From the NCBI RefSeq assembly GCF_004125265.1, contig NZ_RDTE01000003.1:3224001-3288000 (forward strand): a stretch of 64,000 nucleotides of DNA, in the 5' to 3' direction. This DNA comes from Streptomyces lydicus (GTDB taxonomy: Bacteria > Actinomycetota > Actinomycetes > Streptomycetales > Streptomycetaceae). The notes beneath the pieces are model-generated. The model saw only the letters and a program-made list of their open reading frames with translations, had not been told where the DNA came from and ran no database searches. Positions 26,562 to 35,293 of the stretch are shown here, piece by piece (position 1 is the first letter of the stretch; each line of letters opens with the position of its first letter). A program made the translations under genes and the position numbers.

Positions 26562-28331
26562 GTGCGCAAGGTGCTCATCGCCAACCGTGGCGAAATCGCT
26601 GTTCGCGTTGCCCGTGCATGCCGGGACGCGGGGATCGCAAGCGTGGCTGTCTACGCCGACCCCGACCGGGACGCACTGCACGTACGCGCGGCAGACGAGG
26701 CGTACGCCTTGGGCGGTGACACTCCTGCCACCAGTTACCTGGACATCGCCAAGGTCCTGGCCGCCGCCGCCGATTCGGGCGCGGACGCCATCCACCCGGG
26801 GTACGGCTTCCTGTCGGAGAACGCCGAGTTCGCGCAGGCCGTCCTGGACGCGGGGCTGACGTGGATCGGGCCGCCCCCGCAGGCCATCCGCGACCTCGGT
26901 GACAAGGTCGCAGCGAGGCACATCGCCCAGCGGGCCGGTGCGCCGCTGGTCGCCGGCACCCCCGACCCGGTCTCCGGCTCGGACGAGGTCGTGGCCTTCG
27001 CCAAGGAGCACGGTCTGCCGATCGCGATCAAGGCCGCCTTCGGCGGCGGCGGCCGTGGCCTGAAGGTCGCCCGCACCCTCGAAGAGGTCCCGGAGCTGTA
27101 TGACTCCGCGGTGCGCGAGGCGGTCGCCGCGTTCGGTCGCGGCGAGTGCTTCGTCGAGCGGTACCTGGACCGCCCGCGGCACGTCGAGACCCAGTGCCTG
27201 GCCGACAAGCACGGCAACGTCGTCGTGGTCTCGACCCGTGACTGCTCGCTGCAGCGCCGCCACCAGAAGCTGGTGGAGGAGGCCCCGGCCCCGTTCCTGA
27301 CCAAGGAGCAGAACGCCGAGCTGTACCGCGCCTCCAAGGCCATCCTCAAGGAGGCCGGCTACGAGGGCGCAGGCACCTGTGAATTCCTCGTCGGCCAGGA
27401 CGGCACCATCTCCTTCCTGGAGGTCAACACCCGTCTCCAGGTCGAGCACCCGGTCACCGAAGAGGTCACCGGCCTCGACCTGGTCCGCGAGATGTTCCGG
27501 ATCGCCGACGGCGAGGAGCTCGGCTACGACGACCCGGCCGTCCGCGGCCATTCGTTCGAGTTCCGCATCAACGGCGAGGACCCGGGCCGGGGCTTCCTCC
27601 CGGCCCCCGGCACGGTCACCGCCTTCGCCGCCCCGGCCGGTCCGGGCGTGCGCCTGGACGCGGGCGTGGAGTCCGGCAGCGTCATCGGTCCGGCCTGGGA
27701 CTCCCTCCTGGCCAAGCTGGTCGTCACCGGCGCCAGCCGTGAGCAGGCCCTGCAGCGCGCCGCCCGTGCGCTGGCGGAGTTCACCGTCGAGGGCATGGCC
27801 ACGGCCATCCCCTTCCACCGCGCGGTCGTCACGGACCCGGCGTTCGCGCCCGAACTCACCGGCTCCAAGGAGCCGTTCACGGTCCACACCCGCTGGATCG
27901 AGACCGAGTTCGTCAACGAGATTCCCCCGTTCGCCGCACCGGGCGCGGACGAGGCCGAGGCCGACTCCCGCGAGACGGTCGTCGTCGAGGTCGGCGGCAA
28001 GCGCCTGGAGGTCTCGCTGCCGTCCTCGCTGGGCATGCCGCTGGCCCGGGCCGCGGTCGCCGGCGGCGCCAAGCCCAAGCGCAAGGCCGCCAAGAAGTCC
28101 GGCTCCGCCGCCTCCGGCGACGCGCTCGCCTCCCCGATGCAGGGCACCATCGTCAAGGTGGCCGTCGAGGAGGGCCAGCAGGTCACCGAGGGCGAGCTGG
28201 TCGTCGTCCTGGAGGCCATGAAGATGGAGCAGCCGCTCAACGCGCACCGCTCCGGCACCGTCAAGGGCCTGACCGCCGAGGTCGGCGCCGCCCTCACGTC
28301 CGGCGCCGTGATCTGCGAGATCAAGGACTGA
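26562..28331 (+). CDS. accA2: Acyl-CoA carboxylase alpha subunit (biotin carboxylase + carrier)
   Basis: Carboxylates its own biotin with ATP and bicarbonate, and serves as shared alpha subunit for PccB and AccB. The biotin carboxylase domain (residues 1-450) starts [20 protein letters not shown] and has [12 protein letters not shown] (ATP grasp) and [16 protein letters not shown]. After an Ala/Lys linker, the carrier domain ends with LEAMKMEQ, biotinylated at Lys554. The GTG at 26562 follows AAGGAAGGA, matching the usual 590-residue length. pccB and pccE lie about 9 kb upstream; BirA at 14452 attaches the biotin. Confidence 0.97.
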   Translation: MRKVLIANRGEIAVRVARACRDAGIASVAVYADPDRDALHVRAADEAYALGGDTPATSYLDIAKVLAAAADSGADAIHPGYGFLSENAEFAQAVLDAGLTWIGPPPQAIRDLGDKVAARHIAQRAGAPLVAGTPDPVSGSDEVVAFAKEHGLPIAIKAAFGGGGRGLKVARTLEEVPELYDSAVREAVAAFGRGECFVERYLDRPRHVETQCLADKHGNVVVVSTRDCSLQRRHQKLVEEAPAPFLTKEQNAELYRASKAILKEAGYEGAGTCEFLVGQDGTISFLEVNTRLQVEHPVTEEVTGLDLVREMFRIADGEELGYDDPAVRGHSFEFRINGEDPGRGFLPAPGTVTAFAAPAGPGVRLDAGVESGSVIGPAWDSLLAKLVVTGASREQALQRAARALAEFTVEGMATAIPFHRAVVTDPAFAPELTGSKEPFTVHTRWIETEFVNEIPPFAAPGADEAEADSRETVVVEVGGKRLEVSLPSSLGMPLARAAVAGGAKPKRKAAKKSGSAASGDALASPMQGTIVKVAVEEGQQVTEGELVVVLEAMKMEQPLNAHRSGTVKGLTAEVGAALTSGAVICEIKD

Positions 28332-28354
28332 CGCGACGGCATCCCGGCACAGTG

Positions 28355-28393
28355 CGCGAGGGGCCCCCGGCTGTCGGCCGGGGGCCCCTCGCG
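28355..28393. terminator. Bidirectional hairpin terminator
   Basis: CGCGAGGGGCCCCCGGC (28355-28371) pairs perfectly over 17 bp with 28377-28393 around the loop TGTCG. It lies between the convergent accA and esterase genes, so it probably ends both transcripts. Confidence 0.85.
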
Positions 28394-28406
28394 TCGTTCC
28401 GCACGG

Positions 28407-29591
28407 CTACGAGTTGCCCACCACGTCCTCCGGGAAGCTCAGCGACCGGCTCATCCACTCCAGCGTGGCGGGCAGTTCGCGCCGCCAGGTGGCGAAGTTG
28501 TGGCTGCCGTGGGCGAGGACGATCGAGTCCGCCTTCATCGGGGGCCGGACCGCGGCGAGGAAGGCCCGGGCCGCCGGGTAGTTCTTCTCACCGGTGCGGC
28601 TGGTGCCCACCAGGACGTCCACCCGGGGAGCGGGCAGCTGCCGCAGCCGCCACATCAGGTCGTGCTCCTGCCGGCGGCGGCCCCGGTCCCGCCCGTCCCC
28701 GAAGAGGTTGCCGGTCGTGGGGTCGTTGCTGACCTTGTAGTCGGGCGAGAGGGCGGCCGCCGAGGTGTACGTACGGTCGTGCCGCATGGCGAGCTGGAGG
28801 GCGCAGCTGCCGCCCGAGGAGTAGCCCATGACGCCCCAGCCGCCGGGGTCGTGGCCGACGCGGTAGCGGGACTTGAGCGCGTCCGGCACATCGCGGGCGA
28901 AGAAGGTCTCGGCCTGCGGGCCGCCCGGCACGTCGACGCACTGGGTGTCGCGCGGCGGCGCGATGGTGGGCCGCAGCATCACGATGACGGTCGGCTGTAT
29001 CCGGCCTTCCCGGATCAGCCGGCCGGCGGTCTGCGGCAGCCGCAGGTGCTGGCCCAGCAGGAAGGTGCCGCCCGGATAGCCGCTGAGCGCGACGACGACG
29101 GGGAACCGCTGGCGGGCGTACTGGGGCTGGAAGTACTGCGGCGGCAGGTAGACGTACGCCGGGTCCACCGCCCGGGTCCGCTTTCCGACGATCCGTACGG
29201 ACTCGACCTTGCCCACCAGGGACGGCTCCCCCTTCGGCAGACCGTGCACCTTGTCCAGCCCGTCCGCCCCCGAGGCCTGCACCAGCCCCTTCGACGGATC
29301 GCCGGCAGGACCGGCCGTCCCTCCGTCGCCCCATTTGCCGACGGCGGCCGGCGCATCGTCGTACAGCCCGAGCAGTTCGTGCCAGGAACCGTAGAACTGG
29401 AAATTGGCGTTCACCGCAAGCCCGAGCGCCGCCACGACGGCCAGCTGCGTCGCGGCGATCACCCCCAGCCGCCCCAGCACCGCCCGCGGCCCGCGCCCGG
29501 CGAACCGCGGCCACAGCCAGAGCGTGAGCCCCACACAGACCACGGCGACCGCGGCCACGGCATAGAACAGCGATCGGCTGGTCAGTCCCAT
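28407..29591 (-). CDS. Membrane-anchored/secreted esterase (alpha/beta-hydrolase, esterase D-like)
   Basis: 394 residues. Hydrophobic helices lie at the N-terminus (about 8-27, FYAVAAVAVVCVGLTLWLW) and at 40-60. The catalytic domain (150-394) has oxyanion segment VALSGYPGG, nucleophile elbow GVMGYSSGGSCAL and a C-terminal His in LAHGSHNF. The family (esterase D / mycolyltransferase-like fold) acts outside the membrane on unknown esters. The ATG at 29591 follows GGGGAAGAG. It is divergent from a TetR-family gene 348 bp away, which may regulate it. Confidence 0.85.
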   Translation of the reverse strand: MGLTSRSLFYAVAAVAVVCVGLTLWLWPRFAGRGPRAVLGRLGVIAATQLAVVAALGLAVNANFQFYGSWHELLGLYDDAPAAVGKWGDGGTAGPAGDPSKGLVQASGADGLDKVHGLPKGEPSLVGKVESVRIVGKRTRAVDPAYVYLPPQYFQPQYARQRFPVVVALSGYPGGTFLLGQHLRLPQTAGRLIREGRIQPTVIVMLRPTIAPPRDTQCVDVPGGPQAETFFARDVPDALKSRYRVGHDPGGWGVMGYSSGGSCALQLAMRHDRTYTSAAALSPDYKVSNDPTTGNLFGDGRDRGRRRQEHDLMWRLRQLPAPRVDVLVGTSRTGEKNYPAARAFLAAVRPPMKADSIVLAHGSHNFATWRRELPATLEWMSRSLSFPEDVVGNS

Positions 29592-29939
29592 GACTCTTCC
29601 CCAGATGTCCGCGCCGCGCTCCGCTCCCCCGCGGCCCGTCACGGCGTATTCCAGACCCTCCGGAAACCCCCGGAAGACCTCGTTGCGCCTGGTTTGATGA
29701 CCACGCGCGGCGGGACGTTGCCGCCCCGGCACGGTGTTCGGCCGCGCGACCGGCGGGGGATGCCGGGGCTTCACGCCCGGTCCGCCGGACGGTCACCTGG
29801 CGGGCGGACCGGCCGGTTCAGGGGAGCGCTCGGACCACCCCGCCCTCTCACGTGCACACGGCACCGAGGCACCCCCCGAGCCCGCAATGGCATCCTGGAC
29901 CCACCGGGCCGCGACCGGCCCGGTCGAGGGAGGACGGCG
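29592..29939. other. Divergent intergenic region, 348 bp
   Basis: The region lies between the esterase (minus) and TetR (plus) genes. An imperfect inverted repeat CTCCGGAAACCCCCGGAAG lies near 29660, about 70 bp upstream of the esterase start. No palindrome typical of a TetR site is obvious and no gene is seen. Confidence 0.4.
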
Positions 29940-30584
29940 ATGGGGACCGAGACGGCAGGGCAGCGGGAGTCGGCGCGGGGTCCGGTGGTGAGCGGGCCGG
30001 CGCGGACGCCGGAGGTGCGTCCGATGCGGGCCGATGCGCGGCGCAATTACGAGCGGCTGCTGAGCGAGGCCCGTACGGCCTTCACCGAGCACGGCACGGA
30101 CACCTCGCTGGAGGACATCGCGCGCCGGGCCGGGGTCGGCATCGGCACCCTCTACCGGCACTTCCCGAACCGGACCGCGCTGATGGGCGCGGTCTTCCAG
30201 GGCGAGGTGGACGCCCTGCTGGCGCAGGCGAGGGAGCTCGCGGACGCGCCGCAGCCGTGCGCCGCGCTGGTCGAATGGCTGCGCGCGATCATCACCCACG
30301 CCAGTACCTACCGCGGGCTGTCGCGCGCGCTGATGACGGCATCGGCGGACGACAGTTCGGGGATGGCGCGGTGCAGCGTGCCGATGCGGGAGGCCGGGGA
30401 CGCGTTGCTGACCCGCGCCCAGCAGGCCGGCGCCGTACGCCCCGATGTGAGCATCAGCGATCTGATGCAGCTGACCAACGGCATCTCACTGGCCGTGGAG
30501 GAGTCCCCGGACGACCCCCAGCTCGCCGACCGGCTGCTGACCCTCACCCTGAGCGGGCTGAAGGGCGGCGCGCGGAAGCCGTAG
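29940..30584 (+). CDS. TetR-family transcriptional regulator
   Basis: A 214-residue repressor. The helix-turn-helix (about residues 33-80) reads RRNYERLLSEARTAFTEHG, then TSLEDIARRAGVGIGTLYRHF. The C-terminal ligand domain contains SRALMTASADDSSGM, of the kind found in the TetR_C subfamily of SCO-type regulators. The ATG follows GAGGGAGGA at good spacing, and the longer upstream frame is not coding-like. Divergent from the esterase gene and convergent with the DeoR gene; ligand unknown. Confidence 0.93.
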   Translation: MGTETAGQRESARGPVVSGPARTPEVRPMRADARRNYERLLSEARTAFTEHGTDTSLEDIARRAGVGIGTLYRHFPNRTALMGAVFQGEVDALLAQARELADAPQPCAALVEWLRAIITHASTYRGLSRALMTASADDSSGMARCSVPMREAGDALLTRAQQAGAVRPDVSISDLMQLTNGISLAVEESPDDPQLADRLLTLTLSGLKGGARKP

Positions 30585-30646
30585 GGGTGTGACGACGGCC
30601 CCGGCCGGGGCGGCGCGCCCGGGCGGCGCGCCTCCGGCTCCTGGGG

Positions 30647-31633
30647 TCAGCGCCGTCGCGGGGCCAGGTCGGCGACCCGGCCGCCCGAGGCCTCGGACAG
30701 CGGGGTGGCCGAGCGGAGCTGTGGTCCGCCGCCCCCGCCGCCCGGCGCATGGCTGCGCCGCTGGCCCGGCAGCGGGACGTCCCGCCGGGGGCCTCTGCGG
30801 TCCCCGGCACCTCCCTCCATCCCGGGCTGCCCCGGACCGCGGCCCGTGGCCGAGCCGCCGGCGACGGCGATCTGCACGCCCTGGTCGGCCAGCGCCTGCA
30901 GCTCCGTGGCGGCGCGGTCGTCGTGGGCCGGCGGCTCGTCGGTGACGAGTCGCGTGATCACATCCGTCGGCACGGTCTGGAACATCGTGTCGGACCCGAG
31001 CTTGGTGTGGTCGGCGAGCACCACCACCTCCCCCGCCGCCTGCACCAGCGCCCGGTCGACGCTGGCGGAGAGCATGTTGGAGGTGGACAGGCCGCGCTCG
31101 GCGGTCAGACCACTGCCCGACAGGAAGGCGCGGGACACCCGCAGGCCCTGGAGGGACTGCTCGGCACCGCTGCCGACCAGCGCATAGTTGGAGCCGCGCA
31201 GGGTGCCGCCGGTCATCACGACCTCGACGCGGTTGGCATGGGCCAACGCCTGGGCGACCAGCAGGGAGTTGGTGACGACGGTCAGACCGGGGACCCGGGC
31301 GAGCCGGCGGGCCAGCTCCTGGGTGGTCGTTCCGGCGCCGACGACGATGGCCTCGCCCTCTTCGACGAAGCCGGCCGCGAGATCGGCGATGGCCGTCTTC
31401 TCCGCGGTCGCTAGATGGGACTTCTGTGGGAATCCGGATTCGCGAGTAAAGCCTCCCGGCAGGACCGCACCGCCGTGACGGCGGTCGAGCAGCCCTTCTG
31501 CCTCCAGCGCCCGCACGTCCCGCCGTACGGTTACTTCGGAGGTCTGGACGACGCGGGCGAGCTCCCGGAGCGATACGGCTCCATTGGCGCGCACCATTTC
31601 AAGGATCAATTGGCGACGTTCTGCAGCGAACAC
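30647..31633 (-). CDS. DeoR-family transcriptional regulator
   Basis: Residues 1-55 form the DeoR helix-turn-helix (RRQLILEMVRANGAVSLREL, SEVTVRRDVRALEAEGL). Residues 75-240 are the sugar-phosphate-sensing DeoRC domain (VGAGTTTQELARRL, GGTLRGSNYALVG, DHTKLGSDTM). The last 70 residues are Gly/Arg/Pro-rich and look disordered, an extension beyond the usual 260 aa. No ribosome binding site precedes the GTG at 31633; a TACTGT -10 box 7 nt upstream suggests a leaderless mRNA. Position beside the nucleoside genes and the family's preference for phosphorylated sugars make it the leading candidate to bind CTACGCGCGTAG (inference). Confidence 0.9.
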   Translation of the reverse strand: MFAAERRQLILEMVRANGAVSLRELARVVQTSEVTVRRDVRALEAEGLLDRRHGGAVLPGGFTRESGFPQKSHLATAEKTAIADLAAGFVEEGEAIVVGAGTTTQELARRLARVPGLTVVTNSLLVAQALAHANRVEVVMTGGTLRGSNYALVGSGAEQSLQGLRVSRAFLSGSGLTAERGLSTSNMLSASVDRALVQAAGEVVVLADHTKLGSDTMFQTVPTDVITRLVTDEPPAHDDRAATELQALADQGVQIAVAGGSATGRGPGQPGMEGGAGDRRGPRRDVPLPGQRRSHAPGGGGGGPQLRSATPLSEASGGRVADLAPRRR

Positions 31634-31953
31634 GAAACTGACAGTAACGCCAACGACCGTCTGTTTTCAGCAGGTTGCACCAATTAACGGAAGTTCTGCG
31701 CACCGCGGAGCGTGACGTGGTATGCGGTGTGCATATGTCGCGCGGATGCCGAACGGCCGTGCGGCGGGACCCGCTTGGCGCCTGGTCAGCCGCCGTGCGG
31801 GGCCCCCGCGGCGACGGTCCGGCGGACCGGACCGTCCCCCGGCCGGTGCCGGGACGTTTCATCCGCAGTGCTCAGCGGTGGCACAAACATTTCAATCGTC
31901 CGACCGCCGCCGTCCGTTTATCGCTCCGGTCGCCCCGGCGCCCCGCTGCCGGC
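31634..31953. other. 320-bp intergenic region (DeoR promoter side)
   Basis: Contains the likely DeoR promoter (-10 ACAGTA on the plus strand, 31641-31646). Otherwise I see no gene, hairpin or copy of the CTACGCGCGTAG palindrome. Confidence 0.5.
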
Positions 31954-33390
31954 CTACTCGCCGGCCGTCTTGCGGATGTGCAGCTGGCGGGCGACCTCGG
32001 CGAGCGAACCGGACAGCGACGGGTAGACCGTGAACGTGTTCGCGATCTGCTCGACGGTCAGATTGTTGTCGACCGCGATCGAGATGGGGTGGATCAGCTC
32101 ACTGGCGCGCGGGGAGACGACCACACCGCCGACGACGATGCCGGTGCCGGGGCGGCAGAACAGCTTCACGAAGCCGTCGCGGATGCCCTGCATCTTGGCG
32201 CGCGGGTTGCGCAGCAGCGGGAGCTTCACGACCCGGGCGTCGATCCTGCCGCTGTCGACGTCGGCCTGGGAGTAGCCGACGGTGGCGATCTCCGGGTCGG
32301 TGAAGACGTTCGCGGAGACGGTCTTGAGGTTCAGCGGCGTGACCGCGTCGCCGAGGAAGTGGTACATCGCGATCCGGCCCTGCATCGCGGCGACCGACGC
32401 CAGCGCGAAGATGCCGGTGCAGTCGCCGGCCGCGTACACACCCGGGGCGGTGGTGCGGGAGACCTTGTCGGTCCAGACGTGGCCGGACTCCTTGAGCTTG
32501 ATGCCGGCCGCTTCCAGGCCGATGCCCTCGGTGTTGGGGATGGAGCCGACCGCCATCAGGCAGTGCGTACCGGAGATCGTGCGGCCGTCGGCCAGGGTGA
32601 CCTCGACGCGGTCGCCGACCCGTTTGGCGGACTGGGCCCGGGAGCGCGACATGACGTTCATGCCGCGGCGGCGGAAGACGTCCTCCAGGACGGCGGCGGC
32701 GTCCGGGTCCTCGCCCGGCAGCACGCGGTCACGGGAGGAGACGAGGGTGACGCGGGAGCCGAGCGCCTGGTAGGCGCCGGCGAACTCGGCACCGGTGACA
32801 CCGGAGCCGACCACGATCAGCTCTTCGGGCAGCTCGTCGAGGTCGTAGACCTGCGTCCAGTTCAGGATCCGCTCGCCGTCGGGGAGCGCGTCGGGGATCT
32901 CACGGGGGTGCGCGCCGGTGGCGATCAGCACCGCGTCCGCGATCAGGCCCTCGGTCGTGCCGTCGGCGGCGGTGACCGTCACCTTGCGGGAGCCGTCCGG
33001 GGCCTGGCCCGGCTCCAGCCGGCCGCGGCCGCGCATGACCCGGCCGCCGGCGCGGGTCACGGACGCGGTGATGTCGTGCGACTGGGCGAGCGCGAGGCGC
33101 TTGACACGCCGGTTGACCTTGCCGAGGTCGACGCCGACGACCCGGGCGGGCCGGTCCTTGTACGGGGTGTCGTCCTCGACGATGATGCCGAGCTCTTCGT
33201 ACGACGAATCGAAGGTGGTCATCACCTCGGCCGTGGCGATAAGAGTCTTCGACGGCACGCAGTCGGTCAGCACCGACGCCCCGCCCAGACCGTCGCAGTC
33301 GACGACGGTCACCTCCGCGCCGAGAGAGGCGGCCACCAGGGCCGCTTCGTATCCGCCGGGTCCGCCACCGATGATCACGATCCGAGTCAC
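31954..33390 (-). CDS. lpdA: NAD(P)H-quinone reductase, LpdA-like flavoprotein disulfide reductase
   Basis: The FAD motif GGGPGGYEAALVAASLG lies at the N-terminus and the NAD(P) motif VVGSGVTGAEFAGAYQALG at about 185. The C-terminal dimerisation domain has NVFTDPEIATVGYSQ. The redox loop reads GLGGASVLTDCVPSKT: only one of the two disulfide cysteines remains, and the usual C-terminal His-Glu pair is absent. This matches M. tuberculosis LpdA (Rv3303c), a quinone reductase rather than a lipoamide dehydrogenase (established knowledge). The GTG at 33390 lies 7 nt after a GACAAT -10 box; the ATG at 33399 is the alternative. Rv3303c also neighbours deoD and the phosphosugar mutase. Confidence 0.93.
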   Translation of the reverse strand: MTRIVIIGGGPGGYEAALVAASLGAEVTVVDCDGLGGASVLTDCVPSKTLIATAEVMTTFDSSYEELGIIVEDDTPYKDRPARVVGVDLGKVNRRVKRLALAQSHDITASVTRAGGRVMRGRGRLEPGQAPDGSRKVTVTAADGTTEGLIADAVLIATGAHPREIPDALPDGERILNWTQVYDLDELPEELIVVGSGVTGAEFAGAYQALGSRVTLVSSRDRVLPGEDPDAAAVLEDVFRRRGMNVMSRSRAQSAKRVGDRVEVTLADGRTISGTHCLMAVGSIPNTEGIGLEAAGIKLKESGHVWTDKVSRTTAPGVYAAGDCTGIFALASVAAMQGRIAMYHFLGDAVTPLNLKTVSANVFTDPEIATVGYSQADVDSGRIDARVVKLPLLRNPRAKMQGIRDGFVKLFCRPGTGIVVGGVVVSPRASELIHPISIAVDNNLTVEQIANTFTVYPSLSGSLAEVARQLHIRKTAGE

Positions 33391-33548
33391 GTACTCCATT
33401 GTCCCGCACACCCGTGCGCCGCTCTCCCCCGGGGGCGGGCTGTGCCCTTCCGGCCCTCCGCGGGCGACCGGGGCGCGCCCGGCCGGGCCTCTTGTGCGAA
33501 CCTCCGGTGCCACGGGCCCGGCGGTCAACCTCCCGTACCCTCGGAACC

Positions 33549-33986
33549 ATGTCGCTCTACGCCGCGTACGCCGGCAACCTCGACGCGCGGCTGATGTCCC
33601 GCCGCGCACCGCACTCGCCGCTGCGCGGCACCGGCTGGCTGGACGGCTGGCGGCTCACCTTCGGCGGCGAGCAGATGGGCTGGGAGGGCGCGCTGGCCAC
33701 GGTCGTCGAATCCCCCGGCTCGCAGCTCTTCGTCGCGCTCTACGACATCGCGCCCATGGACGAGGAGTCCATGGACCGCTGGGAGGGCGTGGGCATGGAC
33801 ATCTACCGCCGGATGCGGGTGCGGGCGCACACCCTCGACGGCGACGAGGCGGCGTGGATCTACGTTCTCAACGGCTATGAGGGCGGTCTGCCGTCCGCCC
33901 GCTACCTGGGCGAGATCGCGGATGCGGCGGAGTCGGCGGGCGCGCCGCACGACTATGTGATGGAGCTGCGCAAGCGGCCCTGCTGA
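33549..33986 (+). CDS. Gamma-glutamylcyclotransferase-fold protein
   Basis: A 145-residue AIG2/GGCT-like protein. The N-terminal SLYAAYAGNLDARLMSRR matches the Y-G/A-x-N phosphate-binding loop. The acidic Glu in VALYDIAPMDEESMDRWEGVG is in the place of the catalytic acid, and YLGEIADAA follows at the end. The substrate is unknown. A TACCCT -10 box at 33536-33541 lies 7 nt before the ATG and there is no ribosome binding site, so the mRNA is probably leaderless. Divergent from lpdA; the pair equals Rv3303c/Rv3304 in mycobacteria (recalled synteny), so an old functional link is likely. Confidence 0.88.
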   Translation: MSLYAAYAGNLDARLMSRRAPHSPLRGTGWLDGWRLTFGGEQMGWEGALATVVESPGSQLFVALYDIAPMDEESMDRWEGVGMDIYRRMRVRAHTLDGDEAAWIYVLNGYEGGLPSARYLGEIADAAESAGAPHDYVMELRKRPC

Positions 33987-34128
33987 CGGGCGGCCCCAGC
34001 GGGCGCCCCGGCGGACGCGCGCCGGGCGCACCCCGGGACGCACCGCCGTACGGGTGCCGCGACGCGCCCGGGACGACACCTTCGGCAAAAGCCACAAGAG
34101 AACGATCCCGATACCGTGAGCAGAGGCA

Positions 34129-34159
34129 TCTACGCGCGTAGGGGATTACCGGCTACCCT
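34129..34159 (+). promoter_or_regulatory. Palindromic operator and -10 box of deoD
   Basis: CTACGCGCGTAG (34130-34141) is a perfect 12-bp palindrome. A TACCCT -10 box follows at 34154-34159, with a 7-nt gap to the GTG at 34167. The same palindrome stands before deoC and add. Confidence 0.8.
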
Positions 34160-34166
34160 CGTCCGC

Positions 34167-34988
34167 GTGAACGCATCAGTTACCCCGGACATCGCCCGCG
34201 ACCCGCAGGGCGCCGCCGCCGACGCCGCCGCCCGCCTGCGCCAGCTGACCGGCGCCGAGACCCATGACGTCGCCCTGGTGATGGGCTCCGGCTGGGCGCC
34301 GGCCGCCGAGGCCCTGGGCGCGCCCGAGCACGAATTCCCCGTCACCGAGCTGCCCGGCTTCCCGCCGCCGGCCGTCGCCGGACACGGCGGCACGATCCGC
34401 TCGTACCGGGTCGGCGACAAGCGGGCGCTGGTCTTCCTGGGCCGTACGCACTACTACGAGGGCCGTGGCGTCGCCGCGGTCGCGCACGGTGTCCGTACCG
34501 CCGCCGCGGCCGGCTGCAAGACCATCGTGCTCACCAACGGGTGCGGCGGTCTGCGCGACGGCATGCGCCCCGGCCAGCCGGTCCTCATCAGCGACCACCT
34601 CAACCTGACCGCCACCTCCCCGATCGCCGGCGCGAACTTCGTCGACCTGACGGACCTGTACTCGCCGCGGCTGCGCGCGCTGTGCAAGGAGATCGACCCG
34701 AGCCTGGAGGAGGGCGTCTACGCCCAGTTCCCCGGCCCGCACTACGAGACCCCGGCCGAGATCAAGATGATCCGGACGCTGGGCGCCGACCTGGTCGGGA
34801 TGTCCACGGTCCTGGAGGCCATCGCGGCGCGCGAGGCCGGCGCCGAGGTGCTCGGGCTGTCGCTGGTGACGAACCTCGCCGCCGGCATGACGGGCGAACC
34901 GCTCAACCACGAAGAGGTGCTGCAGGCCGGCCGCGACTCCGCGACCCGGATGGGCAGCCTGCTCGCCCAGGTGCTCGGCAAGCTCTGA
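34167..34988 (+). CDS. deoD: Purine nucleoside phosphorylase (trimeric, PNP class)
   Basis: Phosphorolyses (deoxy)inosine and (deoxy)guanosine to base and pentose 1-phosphate. The 273-residue protein has the phosphate loop [19 protein letters not shown], the purine-site Glu and Asn region ([28 protein letters not shown]) and [14 protein letters not shown]. It belongs to the trimeric family despite the deoD name used in mycobacteria. The GTG at 34167 lies 7 nt after a TACCCT -10 box, implying a leaderless mRNA. The palindromic operator CTACGCGCGTAG at 34130 suggests repression lifted by a nucleoside-derived signal. Confidence 0.96.
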   Translation: MNASVTPDIARDPQGAAADAAARLRQLTGAETHDVALVMGSGWAPAAEALGAPEHEFPVTELPGFPPPAVAGHGGTIRSYRVGDKRALVFLGRTHYYEGRGVAAVAHGVRTAAAAGCKTIVLTNGCGGLRDGMRPGQPVLISDHLNLTATSPIAGANFVDLTDLYSPRLRALCKEIDPSLEEGVYAQFPGPHYETPAEIKMIRTLGADLVGMSTVLEAIAAREAGAEVLGLSLVTNLAAGMTGEPLNHEEVLQAGRDSATRMGSLLAQVLGKL

Positions 34989-35293
34989 GGCGCCCCGGCA
35001 CCCGGGCGCTCCGGCGCTCCGGCGCCGGCCCCGGGGCGATGACGGGCGACGGCCGCGGCGGGTGCGCGACACCCGCCGGGCCGCCCCGCCGCCACCACCG
35101 CACCGGCCGGGCCGCCCCACCGTGCGACGCCCCCGCACGCCGCCGTCCCCCGCACGCTGCCATCCAGCGGCATTGGCCGGTTCTGCGGCTCCCCTCATGC
35201 GCTGGGCGGGTATGCGTGACGAGCCGGGCGGGGTCCTCCCCCGGCAGCTGCCCCCAGCGCGCCCCCACCCGCATTCACCGTCAGGAGCATCAC
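34989..35293. other. 305-bp gap between deoD and the phosphosugar mutase gene
   Basis: GC-rich sequence with short CGGCGCTC repeats just after the deoD stop. No operator palindrome or gene is seen, so the mutase may be read from the deoD promoter or from a promoter I cannot recognise. Confidence 0.4.

Noticed and set aside
31675-33594. Plus-strand frame opposite lpdA
   Set aside because: Antisense composition; lpdA has FAD and NAD motifs in the right order.
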